Source of the DNA: Sedimentimonas flavescens
GTDB lineage: Bacteria > Pseudomonadota > Alphaproteobacteria > Rhodobacterales > Rhodobacteraceae
Direction of reading: 5' to 3'
NCBI RefSeq assembly: GCF_019264375.1
Contig: NZ_JAHVAI010000015.1
Location: forward strand, 1 to 52,215
DNA: 52,215 nucleotides
Positions 43,660-51,552 of the stretch are shown in pieces. Numbering within the stretch: the first letter of the stretch is position 1; each line of letters opens with the position of its first letter. The notes beneath the pieces were generated by a model. The model was not told the DNA's origin. It worked only from the letters and a program-made list of their open reading frames with translations, and ran no database searches. The translations under genes and the position numbers were made by a program.

Positions 43660-44121
43660 ATGCTCAAACGTCTTGCCCTTTGCCTTTTGCTGGCCAGCCC
43701 CGCATTCGCGGTTCAGCCCGACGAGGTGCTGCCCGATCCCGCGATGGAGGCCCGCGCGCGTCAGATCAGCCAGGTGCTGCGCTGCCCGGTCTGCCAGGGC
43801 GAGAATATCGACGAGTCGAACGCCGAGGTCTCGCGCGATCTGCGCCTGCTGGTGCGCGAACGTCTGGTCGCGGGCGATACTGACAGCCAGGTGCTGGACT
43901 ACATCACCGACCGCTACGGCGAATATGTCCTGTTCGAGCCGGAAAAGACCGGCGCGAACCTGATCCTTTATTACCTCGGGCCGGTCGCGCTGCTGATCGC
44001 GATGGGCGGCGCCTTCGTCTACCTGCGCGGTCGCCGCCGCGAGGATGGCCCCGGCACCGGCCTTTCGGCTGAGGAAGAGGCACGCCTGAAAGAGCTGATG
44101 AAGGACGAGCCCGGCAAGTGA
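43660..44121 (+). CDS. ccmH: Cytochrome c-type biogenesis protein CcmH
   Basis: A 153-residue membrane-anchored thiol oxidoreductase. The signal peptide ends near residue 17. The redox motif LRCPVCQG has Cys42 and Cys45, in the usual NIDESNAEVSRDLR context, and one C-terminal span (about 105-125) anchors it. It reduces the CxxCH of apocytochrome c for heme attachment by CcmF. This is the short form of CcmH; the TPR-containing CcmI part is not fused or adjacent. Three bases after ccmF, so co-transcribed. Confidence 0.95.
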   Translation: MLKRLALCLLLASPAFAVQPDEVLPDPAMEARARQISQVLRCPVCQGENIDESNAEVSRDLRLLVRERLVAGDTDSQVLDYITDRYGEYVLFEPEKTGANLILYYLGPVALLIAMGGAFVYLRGRRREDGPGTGLSAEEEARLKELMKDEPGK

Positions 44122-44187
44122 CGCAGTGTTCCGCTTCCCCCGCCGTATCGCGCCGCTAATGTGGCGCAAAGGCGAGGGAGGACACGC

Positions 44188-44964
44188 ATGAACTACGAGG
44201 CAATCCGATATGAGCTGACCGAAGGCATGGCGGTGATCACGCTCAACCGCCCCGAGGTCATGAATGCCCTCAACAGCGCGATGCGCGCCGAGATCCTCGA
44301 CGCGCTGCGCCGCGCCGCAGCCGAGGCGCGGGTCGTTGTGTTGACCGGTGAGGGGCGGGCCTTCTGTTCCGGGCAGGATCTGGCGGACAGGGCGGCCTCG
44401 GGCGCGTTCGATCTGCAAAAGGTGCTGCGCGAGGAATACGAGCCGATGCTGATGGCGATCTACGATTGCCCGCTGCCGGTGATTTCGGCGGTGAATGGCG
44501 CGGCGGCAGGGGCAGGGGCGAACCTTGCGCTGGCGGCGGATGTGGTGATCGCCACGCAATCGGCGGCTTTCCTGCAGGCCTTCACGCGGATCGGCCTGAT
44601 GCCCGATGCGGGCGGCACCTACTGGCTGCCGCGTCAGGTGGGCTTTGCGCGGGCCATGGGGGCGGCGCTGTTTGCCGACAAGGTCACGGCGGATCAGGCC
44701 GCGCAATGGGGCATGATCTGGGAATCGGTGCCCGACGCCGAGTTCGCTGCACATTGGCGCGCGCGGGCCGCGCATCTGGCCAAGGGGCCGACCGCCGCCT
44801 ATGGCGCGATCAAGCGCGCTCTGCGCGAGGGCTATGGAAATGACCTGCCCGCGCAGCTTTCGCTTGAGGCCGAGTTGCAGGGCCAACTGGGCCGGAGCCG
44901 CGATTTCCACGAGGGCGTCACCGCCTTCCTGCAAAAACGCGCCCCGGTCTTCGACGGCCGCTGA
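44188..44964 (+). CDS. Enoyl-CoA hydratase/isomerase family protein (PaaG-like)
   Basis: A 258-residue crotonase-fold protein. VITLNRPEVMNALNSAM, RAFCSGQDL and GAAAGAGANLALAADVVIA (oxyanion hole) are present. The acidic residue in GLMPDAGGTYWLPR suggests an isomerase-type PaaG (2-(1,2-epoxy-1,2-dihydrophenyl)acetyl-CoA isomerase) rather than a plain hydratase, but no other phenylacetate genes are near. ATG 44188 has GGGAGGA in front. Substrate uncertain. Confidence 0.87.
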   Translation: MNYEAIRYELTEGMAVITLNRPEVMNALNSAMRAEILDALRRAAAEARVVVLTGEGRAFCSGQDLADRAASGAFDLQKVLREEYEPMLMAIYDCPLPVISAVNGAAAGAGANLALAADVVIATQSAAFLQAFTRIGLMPDAGGTYWLPRQVGFARAMGAALFADKVTADQAAQWGMIWESVPDAEFAAHWRARAAHLAKGPTAAYGAIKRALREGYGNDLPAQLSLEAELQGQLGRSRDFHEGVTAFLQKRAPVFDGR

Positions 44965-44970
44965 CGGGGC

Positions 44971-44999
44971 TTGCCCCCGTCATTGCCGCGGGTTAGCCA
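44971..44999 (+). promoter_or_regulatory. Candidate tRNA-Leu promoter
   Basis: TTGCCC (44971-44976), a 17-base spacer and TAGCCA (44994-44999), 8 bases before the mature tRNA start. Predicted by eye. Confidence 0.45.
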
Positions 45000-45007
45000 G
45001 AACCCGT

Positions 45008-45093
45008 GCGGGCGTGGCGAAATGGTAGACGCATGGGATTTAAACTCCCTTGGGCGCAAGCCCGTGCCGGTTCGAGTCCGGCCGCCCGCACCA
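45008..45093 (+). tRNA. tRNA-Leu (UAA)
   Basis: A class II tRNA of 86 bases including an encoded CCA. The acceptor stem GCGGGCG pairs with CGCCCGC (45083-45089). The anticodon loop TTTAAAC gives anticodon UAA (leucine). The long variable arm TGGGC-GCAA-GCCCG is diagnostic of tRNA-Leu. The T arm is GCCGG-TTCGAGT-CCGGC. The first anticodon-stem pair is a T:T mismatch. The 3' end lies 7 bases from the end of the convergent GNAT gene. Confidence 0.95.
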
Positions 45094-45100
45094 TCACCGC

Positions 45101-45814
45101 TTAGCGTGATCCAAGCAGATAGCTCGCCGTTGCGCGGTCAAAGCCAAGGATGGCCTGTCCGGCAGCGAAGGCGGGCTGGAGCACGCCCCGCAGCCGCAGC
45201 CGCCCAGCCAGAGCCGCCTGCGGATCGGCTGCCATCAAGGCGTCGATGTCACTCGGGATCGCCACGGGTTCAAGATTGGCGGGCAGGGCGAGGGCCCGGC
45301 CTTCGGCGCGCGCCACGACCTCGGGCGCGTCAAGCTGCCAATACGCCATGATGCGATCCGAGGGCAGGCCCGCATTGATGCCCGGCATCGCCCCGTAATA
45401 ATCGACAAAATACTCCGACGCGGTGGCCCCGAGCACGCCGATATTCAGCCCGGCATTGATCGCGCGCAGCGGATCGTAGGTCCAGCGCACCCGGGTGATA
45501 CCGCGCGCAAGGCACCAGTCGCGCTGGAACCACTTCATTCGCGCACCAAGCCCCAGCCCGCGCGCTTCAGGCGAAACCGCCAGCCGGTGCGAGTGCTGCA
45601 AGCCCGCCGTCACCGTCGGAAAGCCGAACAGGAAGGCAAGCATCCGATCGCCCGCGAAGGCGCCCGCCAGCAGCGCGCCCTCGTGCTGCAGAGACAGCAT
45701 GATGTCCGAATTGTCGGGGCGCTCGCCCTCGCCCCAGACCTCGACCTGAAAACGCTCGGCCCGGGCCAGTTCATCCAGCCCGTTCAACTCGCGCAGCGTG
45801 ACTTCGGCGTTCAT
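45101..45814 (-). CDS. GNAT-superfamily N-acyltransferase (COG3375 type)
   Basis: A 237-residue predicted acyltransferase. The acetyl-CoA pyrophosphate loop is in [19 protein letters not shown] (Q/RxxGxG/A-like), followed by [19 protein letters not shown], a feature of the COG3375 group. In Geobacillus and others a GNAT enzyme beside N-succinylamino-acid racemase acylates D-amino acids with succinyl-CoA. Here it is the last gene of the transporter-racemase operon and its start overlaps the racemase stop (ATGA), with GAGGAG in front. The likely role is N-acylation of imported D-amino acids. Acyl donor unproven. Confidence 0.82.
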   Translation of the reverse strand: MNAEVTLRELNGLDELARAERFQVEVWGEGERPDNSDIMLSLQHEGALLAGAFAGDRMLAFLFGFPTVTAGLQHSHRLAVSPEARGLGLGARMKWFQRDWCLARGITRVRWTYDPLRAINAGLNIGVLGATASEYFVDYYGAMPGINAGLPSDRIMAYWQLDAPEVVARAEGRALALPANLEPVAIPSDIDALMAADPQAALAGRLRLRGVLQPAFAAGQAILGFDRATASYLLGSR

Positions 45815-46938
45815 GCGCGGAACTCCTCGGTCATCCGGGTGACGGTTTCGAGGAAGGGGCGGTCGAGCGTTACGCCGACGCCCGGCCCGTTGCCCGGCAC
45901 CGGCATCAGGCCATCCGCGGCCTCAAGCGGTTCGTTGATGATATCGCGGTGGAAATAGCGGCTGGCCGAGGAGGTATCGCCCGGCTTGGTGAAGTTCGGC
46001 AGCGTCGCGAGGTGGATGTTATGCGCGCGCCCGATGCCGCTTTCCAGCATTCCGCCGCACCAGACCGGCGCCCCGAACGCCTCCGAGACATCGTGGATCG
46101 CCCGCGCCGCCGCATAGCCGCCAACCCGCCCGACCTTGATGTTGATGACGCGTGCCGCGCCCGCCGCCAGCGCCTTGCGGCAATCGGCGGGGGTGCGGAT
46201 CGACTCGTCAAGGCACAGCGCGGTGGCGATCTCGCGCTGCACCAACGCATGGTCGTGAATGTCATCTACGGCCAGCGGCTGTTCGATGTAATCGAGGTTG
46301 AAGGCATCCATCGCGCGCAGCGTGGCCAGATCGGCCAGCCCGTAAGCGGTATTGGCATCGACGGTCAGCTTGACGTCGGGATAGGCGCGCCGCACCGCTT
46401 CGAGCAGCGCCAGATCATGCCCCTGCGCGACCTTGAGCTTGATGCGCTTGTAGCCCGCCTCGACGGCCTCGGCTACGCGCGCAACCGTGGTGTCGATCGC
46501 GGTGATGCCAAGCGAAACGCCCACCGGCACCGCATCGCGCACGCCCCCAAGAGCCGCCTTCAGCGGCAGGCCGAGTGCCTTGGTCCACAGATCCCAGAAG
46601 GCCATTTCGACCAAGGCCTTGCTCATGCGGTGGCCGCGCCAGGGCGCCAGCAGGGCTGCCAGTTCGGCCGGGTTGCCAAAGCGCTTGCCGACGATCTGCG
46701 GCAAGATCAGGTCGCGCAGAAACCCGAGCGCGCCGGGAATAGTTTCCTCGAGATAGTCGGGGAAGGGGTCCATCACCCCCTCGCTGAACCCCTCGACGCC
46801 CTCGCCGCGCAGGATCAGCACGGGGAAGGTCTTGTCGGTCAGCGTCTGGTTCGAGACCTTGAAGGGCGTCACCAGCGGCAGGTTGACAATGCGCAGCTCG
46901 GCGGACTCGATCTTGAGCCCGGTAAACGGAACGGTCAT
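45811..46938 (-). CDS. N-acylamino-acid racemase (NSAR/OSBS branch of the enolase superfamily)
   Basis: A 375-residue enzyme. The subgroup motif [20 protein letters not shown] precedes the catalytic K-x-K in YKRIKLKVA. Metal ligands lie in [15 protein letters not shown] and CLDESIRT, and the second base Lys is in [11 protein letters not shown]. The sequence pattern fits the o-succinylbenzoate synthase/N-succinylamino-acid racemase family. A menaquinone role is unlikely in a ubiquinone-using relative, and the adjacent GNAT gene supports racemization of N-acyl-amino acids. ATG 46938 is used; an in-frame TTG at 46950 overlaps the ATPase stop and could be the true start. Confidence 0.85.
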   Translation of the reverse strand: MTVPFTGLKIESAELRIVNLPLVTPFKVSNQTLTDKTFPVLILRGEGVEGFSEGVMDPFPDYLEETIPGALGFLRDLILPQIVGKRFGNPAELAALLAPWRGHRMSKALVEMAFWDLWTKALGLPLKAALGGVRDAVPVGVSLGITAIDTTVARVAEAVEAGYKRIKLKVAQGHDLALLEAVRRAYPDVKLTVDANTAYGLADLATLRAMDAFNLDYIEQPLAVDDIHDHALVQREIATALCLDESIRTPADCRKALAAGAARVINIKVGRVGGYAAARAIHDVSEAFGAPVWCGGMLESGIGRAHNIHLATLPNFTKPGDTSSASRYFHRDIINEPLEAADGLMPVPGNGPGVGVTLDRPFLETVTRMTEEFRA

Positions 46939-46946
46939 TTGGGTTC

Positions 46947-47714
46947 TCAACGGATTTTGGAAATGAAACGGGCGAAGACTTCGCTCTCGGGGTTGTTGAA
47001 CAGCTTTTCGGGCGGGCCCTGTTCGGCCACGAGGCCCTGATGGAGGAACACCACCTCGGTCGAAACCTCGCGCGCGAAGGCCATCTCATGCGTGACGACG
47101 ATCATCGTGCGCCCTTCGGCGGCCAGATCCTGCATCACCTTGAGCACCTCGCCCACCAGTTCCGGGTCGAGCGCCGAGGTCGGTTCGTCGAACAGGATCG
47201 CGTCGGGTTCCATCGCCAGCGCCCGGGCAATCGCCACACGCTGTTGCTGCCCGCCCGAGAGTTGCGAGGGGTAGTGGTGCATCCGCTCGGCAAGGCCGAC
47301 GCGCGCCAGAAGCGCCTCGGCCTGATCGCGCGCCTCGGCCTTGGGCTTGTGCTTAACCTGCACCGGCCCCTCCATCACGTTTTCCAGAACGGTGCGGTGG
47401 GTCCAGAGGTTGAACTGCTGGAACACCATGCCAAGGTGCTGGCGCATCCGCTCGATCTGGCGCTGATCGCCGATGCGGCCGTTGCGGAAGGCGATCGTCT
47501 CGCCATGCACCGCGACGCTGCCAGAGCTGGGGATCTCAAGAAAGTTCAGGCAGCGCAGGAAGGTCGATTTACCCGAGCCGGAGGCGCCGAGGATCGAGAT
47601 CACATCATGGTTGCGCGCTTGCAGGGAGATGCCCTTGAGCACCTCGTGCGTGCCGAAGCTCTTGCGGATGTCCTGGGCGTGAAGGACCAGGTCTTGCGGG
47701 GTTTGAGGCTGCAT
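46947..47714 (-). CDS. Polar amino-acid ABC transporter ATP-binding protein
   Basis: A 255-residue ATPase of the HisP/GlnQ class. Walker A is GASGSGKST, the Q-loop is in [11 protein letters not shown], the signature LSGGQQQR, and Walker [14 protein letters not shown] followed by [19 protein letters not shown] is typical of the histidine/lysine/arginine/ornithine group. Start is ATG 47714 with AAGGAA. It lies between the permease and racemase genes in the operon. Confidence 0.94.
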   Translation of the reverse strand: MQPQTPQDLVLHAQDIRKSFGTHEVLKGISLQARNHDVISILGASGSGKSTFLRCLNFLEIPSSGSVAVHGETIAFRNGRIGDQRQIERMRQHLGMVFQQFNLWTHRTVLENVMEGPVQVKHKPKAEARDQAEALLARVGLAERMHHYPSQLSGGQQQRVAIARALAMEPDAILFDEPTSALDPELVGEVLKVMQDLAAEGRTMIVVTHEMAFAREVSTEVVFLHQGLVAEQGPPEKLFNNPESEVFARFISKIR

Positions 47715-47725
47715 TGTCAGGTTCC

Positions 47726-48424
47726 TTACGCGCGGCCCGGGGCCGCCATGTGGCGCGACATGCGGCGCTCGGCGAAGCGCCACAGATAGACGAAGCAGGC
47801 GGTGATGATCAGGTAGAGCACCGCGGCCTGGAAATAGACGGAGAACTCGAAGCTGCGCGAGAAGATCTGCCGGGTGCGGCCCATCAGGTCGAACACGGTC
47901 ACGATCGAGGCGAGCGCGGAGGCTTTCATCAGCAAGATGATCTCATTGCCAAGCGCGGGCCAGGCGATGCGATAGGCATGGGGGAAAACCACCCGGCGCA
48001 GGATCGTGGGGCGCGACATGCCCACGGCACGCGCGGCCTCGATCTCGCCCACGGCAACGGCCTGAATGCCGCCGCGCAGGATCTCGGTCTGATAGGCGCA
48101 GGAGTTCACCGCGAATACCAGAACGGCGCAGTTGAACGGGTCGCGGAAAAAGCCCCACAGACCAAGCGCCGTCAGTTCGGCGCGGAACTGGCCCGAGCCG
48201 TAGAAGACAAGGAACAGTTGCGCCAGCAGCGGGGTGCCGCGCACGAAAGAGATATAGGCCCGCAGCGCAAGTTGAGCGGGGAGCGGCCCGTTGGCGCGCA
48301 GCAATGCCAACCCCGGCGAGGCCGCGGCCGCGATGGCCGCCCCCAAGCCGGTCAGCGCAAGCGTGGTCACCGTGCCGTCGAGCAGCTTGGGCAGGTTGGC
48401 GGCCAGTGTGTCGAAGAATGCCAT
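47726..48424 (-). CDS. Amino-acid ABC transporter permease (HisQ/HisM family), second
   Basis: A 232-residue inner-membrane permease with about five spans and the EAA-type loop EIEAARAVGMSRPTILRRVV that docks the ATPase. Two adjacent ATGs occur; 48424 is best placed after GGAGGG, while 48427 overlaps the upstream permease stop (ATGA). It forms a heterodimer with the other permease. Confidence 0.93.
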   Translation of the reverse strand: MAFFDTLAANLPKLLDGTVTTLALTGLGAAIAAAASPGLALLRANGPLPAQLALRAYISFVRGTPLLAQLFLVFYGSGQFRAELTALGLWGFFRDPFNCAVLVFAVNSCAYQTEILRGGIQAVAVGEIEAARAVGMSRPTILRRVVFPHAYRIAWPALGNEIILLMKASALASIVTVFDLMGRTRQIFSRSFEFSVYFQAAVLYLIITACFVYLWRFAERRMSRHMAAPGRA

Positions 48425-49131
48425 CATGCCCTCCGCAGGCCACGGTTGGCGCGCCGCTCAAGCTGCGCCAGAACCAGTTCGGACAGAAGGCACATCAGCC
48501 AGTAGATCAGGCAGGCCACGAGGTAGAAGGTGAAGGGTTGCTTGGTCACGCCCACGGCCACCTTGGTCGCGCGCATCAGATCATCAAGCGCGATCACCGA
48601 CACCAGCGCCGTGTCCTTGAGCAGGTTGAGCCACAGGTTCCCCATCCCGGGCAGCGCGTAGCGCCACAAAAGCGGCAACTTGATGCGCCAGAAGATCTTG
48701 CGCGCCGACATGCCGATGGCGCGGCCTGCCAGGATCTGCCCCTCTGGCACGGCCTGGAAAGCGCCGCGCAGAACCTCGGCCGCGAAGGCCCCGAAGACCA
48801 GCGCGAGCGCGATCACCCCGGCTGCGAAGGGCGGGAAGTCGATCGGCCCGGCATCGGGCGCAATCCAGGCCATCATCCGGTTCAGCCCAAGCCCAAGACC
48901 GTTATAGACGATGAACAAGGTCAGGATCTCGGGCAGGCCGCGCATCAGCGTGGTATAGCCCACGCCGATCGCGCGCAGCGCCGGGATCTGCGACAGCGAC
49001 AGCGCCGCCACCGCAAACCCCAACAGTAACCCCACGGGCAGGGTGGTCAGCGCAAGGCGCATCGTCACCCAAAGCCCCGCAAGAATTTCGTCGCCCCAGC
49101 CGAGGGGGCCGTAGGAGAACAACTCCATCAT
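48424..49131 (-). CDS. Amino-acid ABC transporter permease (HisQ/HisM family), first
   Basis: A 235-residue permease with about five spans and the EAA loop around GQILAGRAIGMSARKIFWRI. Start codons GTG ATG ATG occur in a row; ATG 49131 is given, but GTG 49134 is equally spaced from GAGAGG. It is 28 bases after the binding-protein gene and coupled to the second permease. Confidence 0.93.
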   Translation of the reverse strand: MMELFSYGPLGWGDEILAGLWVTMRLALTTLPVGLLLGFAVAALSLSQIPALRAIGVGYTTLMRGLPEILTLFIVYNGLGLGLNRMMAWIAPDAGPIDFPPFAAGVIALALVFGAFAAEVLRGAFQAVPEGQILAGRAIGMSARKIFWRIKLPLLWRYALPGMGNLWLNLLKDTALVSVIALDDLMRATKVAVGVTKQPFTFYLVACLIYWLMCLLSELVLAQLERRANRGLRRA

Positions 49132-49159
49132 CACATGCCGCCTCTCGCCGGGAGCCCGA

Positions 49160-49939
49160 TTACTTCATCGTGTAGATGTCGATGGTGAAGTACTTGTCGT
49201 TGATCGCCTGATAGGTGCCGTCAGCGCGGATTTCCTCAAGCGCCTTGTTCAGACGCTCGCGCAGGTCGTTGTCTTCCTGACGCAGCGCGATGCCCACGCC
49301 CTCGCCGACAAAGGCCGGGTCGGTGATCGGCTCGCCCGCCAGCTTGCAGCAGGCGCCGTCCTCGGTCTTCTCGACGAAATCGAGCAGCGGCAGCATGTCG
49401 CCCACCATCACGTCAAGCCGGCCCGAGGCCATGTCGAGGCTGGCCTCGTCCTGCGTCGGGTAAAGGCGCACGTCCGCATCGGGATACATCTGCACGGCAT
49501 AGTCGGCCTGCGTCGTGCCCGCCTGCGCGCCCACGACCATATCCTTGAGCGCGTCATTGGTGAATTCGGTGATCTCCGATTCCTTCGGCACGACATGGGT
49601 CATTGCCGCCATGTAATAGGGTTCGGTGAAGGCCACCTGCTGCTTCCGTTCTTCGGTAATGAACATCGAGGCGATGATGAAGTCGTACTTGTTGGCCAGC
49701 AGACCCGGAATGATACCGTCCCAGTCCTGCGCGACCACTTCGCATTCGGCGCCGATGCGCTTGCACAGCTCCAGCCCGACCTCGACGTCGAAGCCTTCGA
49801 CCTTGCCGTCGGGCGTGACGTAGTTGAAGGGCGGGTAGGCGCCCTCGGTGCCAAGGCGCAGCGTTTCGGCGTGAACGCCGCCTGCCAGCGTGGCGAAGGC
49901 GAGCGAGCAGGCAAGAAGTTTGGTAGCGATCGTCATCAT
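49160..49939 (-). CDS. Amino-acid ABC transporter periplasmic binding protein
   Basis: A 259-residue family-3 solute-binding protein. The signal peptide (residues 1-23) ends VHA. The mature part starts ETLRLGTEGAYPPFNYVTPD and has the conserved GFDVEVGLELCKRIG and IIASMFITEERKQQVAFTEPYY. The lysine/arginine/ornithine/histidine-binding group is the closest by eye, but the ligand is not certain. The operon's racemase and acyltransferase raise the possibility of D- or N-acyl-amino-acid uptake. Start 49939 has AGGGAAAC in front. Confidence 0.92.
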   Translation of the reverse strand: MMTIATKLLACSLAFATLAGGVHAETLRLGTEGAYPPFNYVTPDGKVEGFDVEVGLELCKRIGAECEVVAQDWDGIIPGLLANKYDFIIASMFITEERKQQVAFTEPYYMAAMTHVVPKESEITEFTNDALKDMVVGAQAGTTQADYAVQMYPDADVRLYPTQDEASLDMASGRLDVMVGDMLPLLDFVEKTEDGACCKLAGEPITDPAFVGEGVGIALRQEDNDLRERLNKALEEIRADGTYQAINDKYFTIDIYTMK

Positions 49940-49971
49940 GTTTCCCTGTTGTTGGAGGCTGTTTTGATTGG

Positions 49972-50802
49972 TTATTGGGCGACCGGTGTCAGCGGGTTGC
50001 CGACATGGCCTGTGAACGCGCCGTAAAGCCGCGCGATTTCGTTGAGCCGGGCTTCGGCCCCTTCGCCGCGTGCGAGGAAGATGTCGTTGATCAGCAGGTT
50101 GCCAAGCAGCGCCAGATGCGCGGTCGAATCCCAGAACTGGTTGAACTGGGTCGCCACCATGAAGACCTCGTCGGCGTAATCCGCGCCCCAGGCGCAGTAG
50201 CGGTCGGTGAAGATCGTGACTGCGATGCCGCGCGCCTTGGCCTCGCGCGCCAGAACCAGCGCCTGGCGCGAATAGCGGCGGGCCTCGAAAATGGCGAGGC
50301 AGGTGTCCTGCGGCGCGGCGCCCTCGACCAGCACCTCGGCGAAGTTCCCCGCCGACAGATCCACAAGCTGCACACCGGGGCGCACATATTGCATCTGGCT
50401 GGCGAAGTATTGCGCCAGCCCGCGCTCGGTCTGAAAGCCCGTCACAAGCACGCGCGCGCGCTTGGTGAACCGCTCGACCGCCGCTTGCCATTCGGGGGTG
50501 CGCGCGAGTTCGTAAACGCCGACCAACCCGGCCATCTCGGCCTCAAGCCCTTGCGACAGGCGCTCGTCGCGCTGCCCGGAGGTGCTGCGCAGCGCCTGAA
50601 GGCGGTCCTTGATCAACCAGGGCTGCTCGCCGATGTCGTCTTTCAGGTGATCCTTGAGGTCCTTGAAGTTGGCATAGCCGATCGCCCGGCAGAACCGCCC
50701 GATGCTGACCTCGCTCACCTCGATCTTGGTGGCGAGGGTTGCCGCCGTCTCGAACGGCAGGTCCGAGAATTGCGCGAGCATGAAGCTGGCAATCGCCCGC
50801 AT
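49972..50802 (-). CDS. RpiR/MurR-family transcriptional regulator with unclear start
   Basis: From ATG 50802 this is 276 residues: the HTH (SFMLAQFSDLPFETAATLAT, then VSEVSIGRFCRAIGYANFKD) followed by a SIS sugar-isomerase-like domain (about 120-255). The HTH domain is cut short by this start. The same frame upstream continues family-like (LTPPAHQPLRARLVQAAETG) back to a stop near 50895, with no ATG, GTG or TTG. A CTG at 50871, 8 bases after GGAG, would add 23 residues and restore a normal length of 299. It heads the transporter-racemase operon and likely controls it. Confidence 0.88.
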   Translation of the reverse strand: MRAIASFMLAQFSDLPFETAATLATKIEVSEVSIGRFCRAIGYANFKDLKDHLKDDIGEQPWLIKDRLQALRSTSGQRDERLSQGLEAEMAGLVGVYELARTPEWQAAVERFTKRARVLVTGFQTERGLAQYFASQMQYVRPGVQLVDLSAGNFAEVLVEGAAPQDTCLAIFEARRYSRQALVLAREAKARGIAVTIFTDRYCAWGADYADEVFMVATQFNQFWDSTAHLALLGNLLINDIFLARGEGAEARLNEIARLYGAFTGHVGNPLTPVAQ

Positions 50803-50908
50803 CGACGGCGATCCCGTCTCGGCTGCCTGAACAAGCCTTGCGCGCAGCGGTTGGTGGGCGGGGGGTGTCAGGGTGCTTACTCCAGGCAGGCATTGTTAGC
50901 TTTCTGAC

Positions 50909-50939
50909 ATTGCAAGCAGCATTTCATCAATCTTGCAAG
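50909..50939. promoter_or_regulatory. Repeated TTGCAAG motif upstream of the RpiR gene
   Basis: TTGCAAG occurs at 50910-50916 and 50933-50939, 23 bases apart. The second is part of the perfect palindrome CTTGCAAG (50932-50939). The motifs lie in the promoter of the regulator and operon, with a spacing that would put two sites on roughly the same DNA face. Candidate operator pair. Confidence 0.4.
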
Positions 50940-51131
50940 TACGAAGTTCCCTTACGGAAGAAAAAGCTTTCCGGCAGGGTCTCTTGGTGGGCCTGCGATC
51001 GGCATTGCATGAAGCCAGATGCTCAAGCAGCGGACGTGCGGCTAGAGGGCGGCCAGCGGGCTGAGGCGGCGCTGGCCAATACGAACCGGAGCTAAAGATT
51101 TCCATCGCATTGCAGCGATCAGGCTTCGCCG
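50940..51131. other. Intergenic region with distant inverted repeat, no gene seen
   Basis: No convincing gene is seen between the RpiR promoter and the tRNA-Cys 3' flank. GCTTTCCGGC (50966-50975) and GCCGGAAAGC (51128-51137) are a perfect 10-bp inverted repeat about 150 bases apart. It may be chance or a remnant of a small mobile sequence. Short frames on both strands show no coding character. Confidence 0.4.
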
Positions 51132-51155
51132 GAAAGCAAAGAGCGGAAAGCGCTC
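51132..51155 (-). terminator. Terminator in the native tRNA-Cys 3' flank
   Basis: Read on the minus strand: GAGCG-CTTTC-CGCTC followed by TTTGCTTTCC. It lies about 57 bases beyond the 3' end of the tRNA-Cys fragment and is oriented to stop its transcript, as expected if the DNA left of the fragment is the original tRNA flank. Confidence 0.6.
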
Positions 51156-51211
51156 AGAGCGCGAATGTTGAGAATTGTGTTGAGAGCGCCTCGGCCAAAA
51201 TGGCTAAGTAG

Positions 51212-51261
51212 TGGAGGCGGGTACCGGAATCGAACCGGTCTTCACGGATTTGCAATCCGTG
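51212..51261 (-). pseudogene. tRNA-Cys (GCA) 3' fragment, probable attachment site
   Basis: On the minus strand this reads as the 3' half of a tRNA: anticodon arm CACGGATT-GCA-AATCCGTG, T arm ACCGG-TTCGATT-CCGGT, 3' acceptor strand ACCCGCC, discriminator T and CCA. The anticodon GCA is cysteine. The D arm and the 5' acceptor strand (expected GGCGGGT) are absent; the sequence instead turns AT-rich at about 51262. Such 3' fragments arise when an integrase inserts DNA into a tRNA gene. It cannot be a working tRNA. Confidence 0.88.
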
Positions 51262-51552
51262 TTTAGCATTGTAATATATGCATAAAAAAGTAAACCGAGG
51301 CAAAGATTCCGTGTTCGTTCGCGGCTATTTATCTGTGCACTGTAAACGGAACGGGGGCATGAACGAAGGACGCGGCGGCCCAAGCGAGTCGACGACCTTC
51401 GCAAGTGCGCCGCGGCGTAACTGTGTCGCGCGAGACCAAGCTCTGTCATGCGCGCGGGGCAGCAAACGGATAGCGTGGTCGGGGTTGACCAATGTGTTTC
51501 ATGGGTTGAATGTTGCCAGTAGTAGGGCCTCAATATCGACTGAGATTTAAAG
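51262..51552. other. AT-richer junction DNA inside the putative element
   Basis: Composition changes sharply after the tRNA fragment: ATTGTAATATATGCATAAAA follows at about 51269. A 90-codon plus-strand frame (51278-51550) exists but has no ribosome site and no protein pattern I recognise. I see no integrase or direct repeat here. Confidence 0.45.

Noticed and set aside
42010-44934. A minus-strand open frame of 974 codons spanning ccmF, ccmH and the hydratase gene
   Set aside because: It crosses three real genes on the other strand and is rich in Gln, Arg and His, as expected for an antisense artefact.
45811-46938. Calling the enolase-superfamily gene menC (o-succinylbenzoate synthase)
   Set aside because: Sequence alone fits both activities, but no menaquinone genes are nearby, relatives use ubiquinone, and the GNAT and transporter neighbours fit N-acylamino-acid racemization.
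51212-51300. A complete tRNA-Cys gene
   Set aside because: The anticodon and T arms are perfect, but no D arm or matching 5' acceptor strand (GGCGGGT) follows on the minus strand; the sequence turns AT-rich instead.
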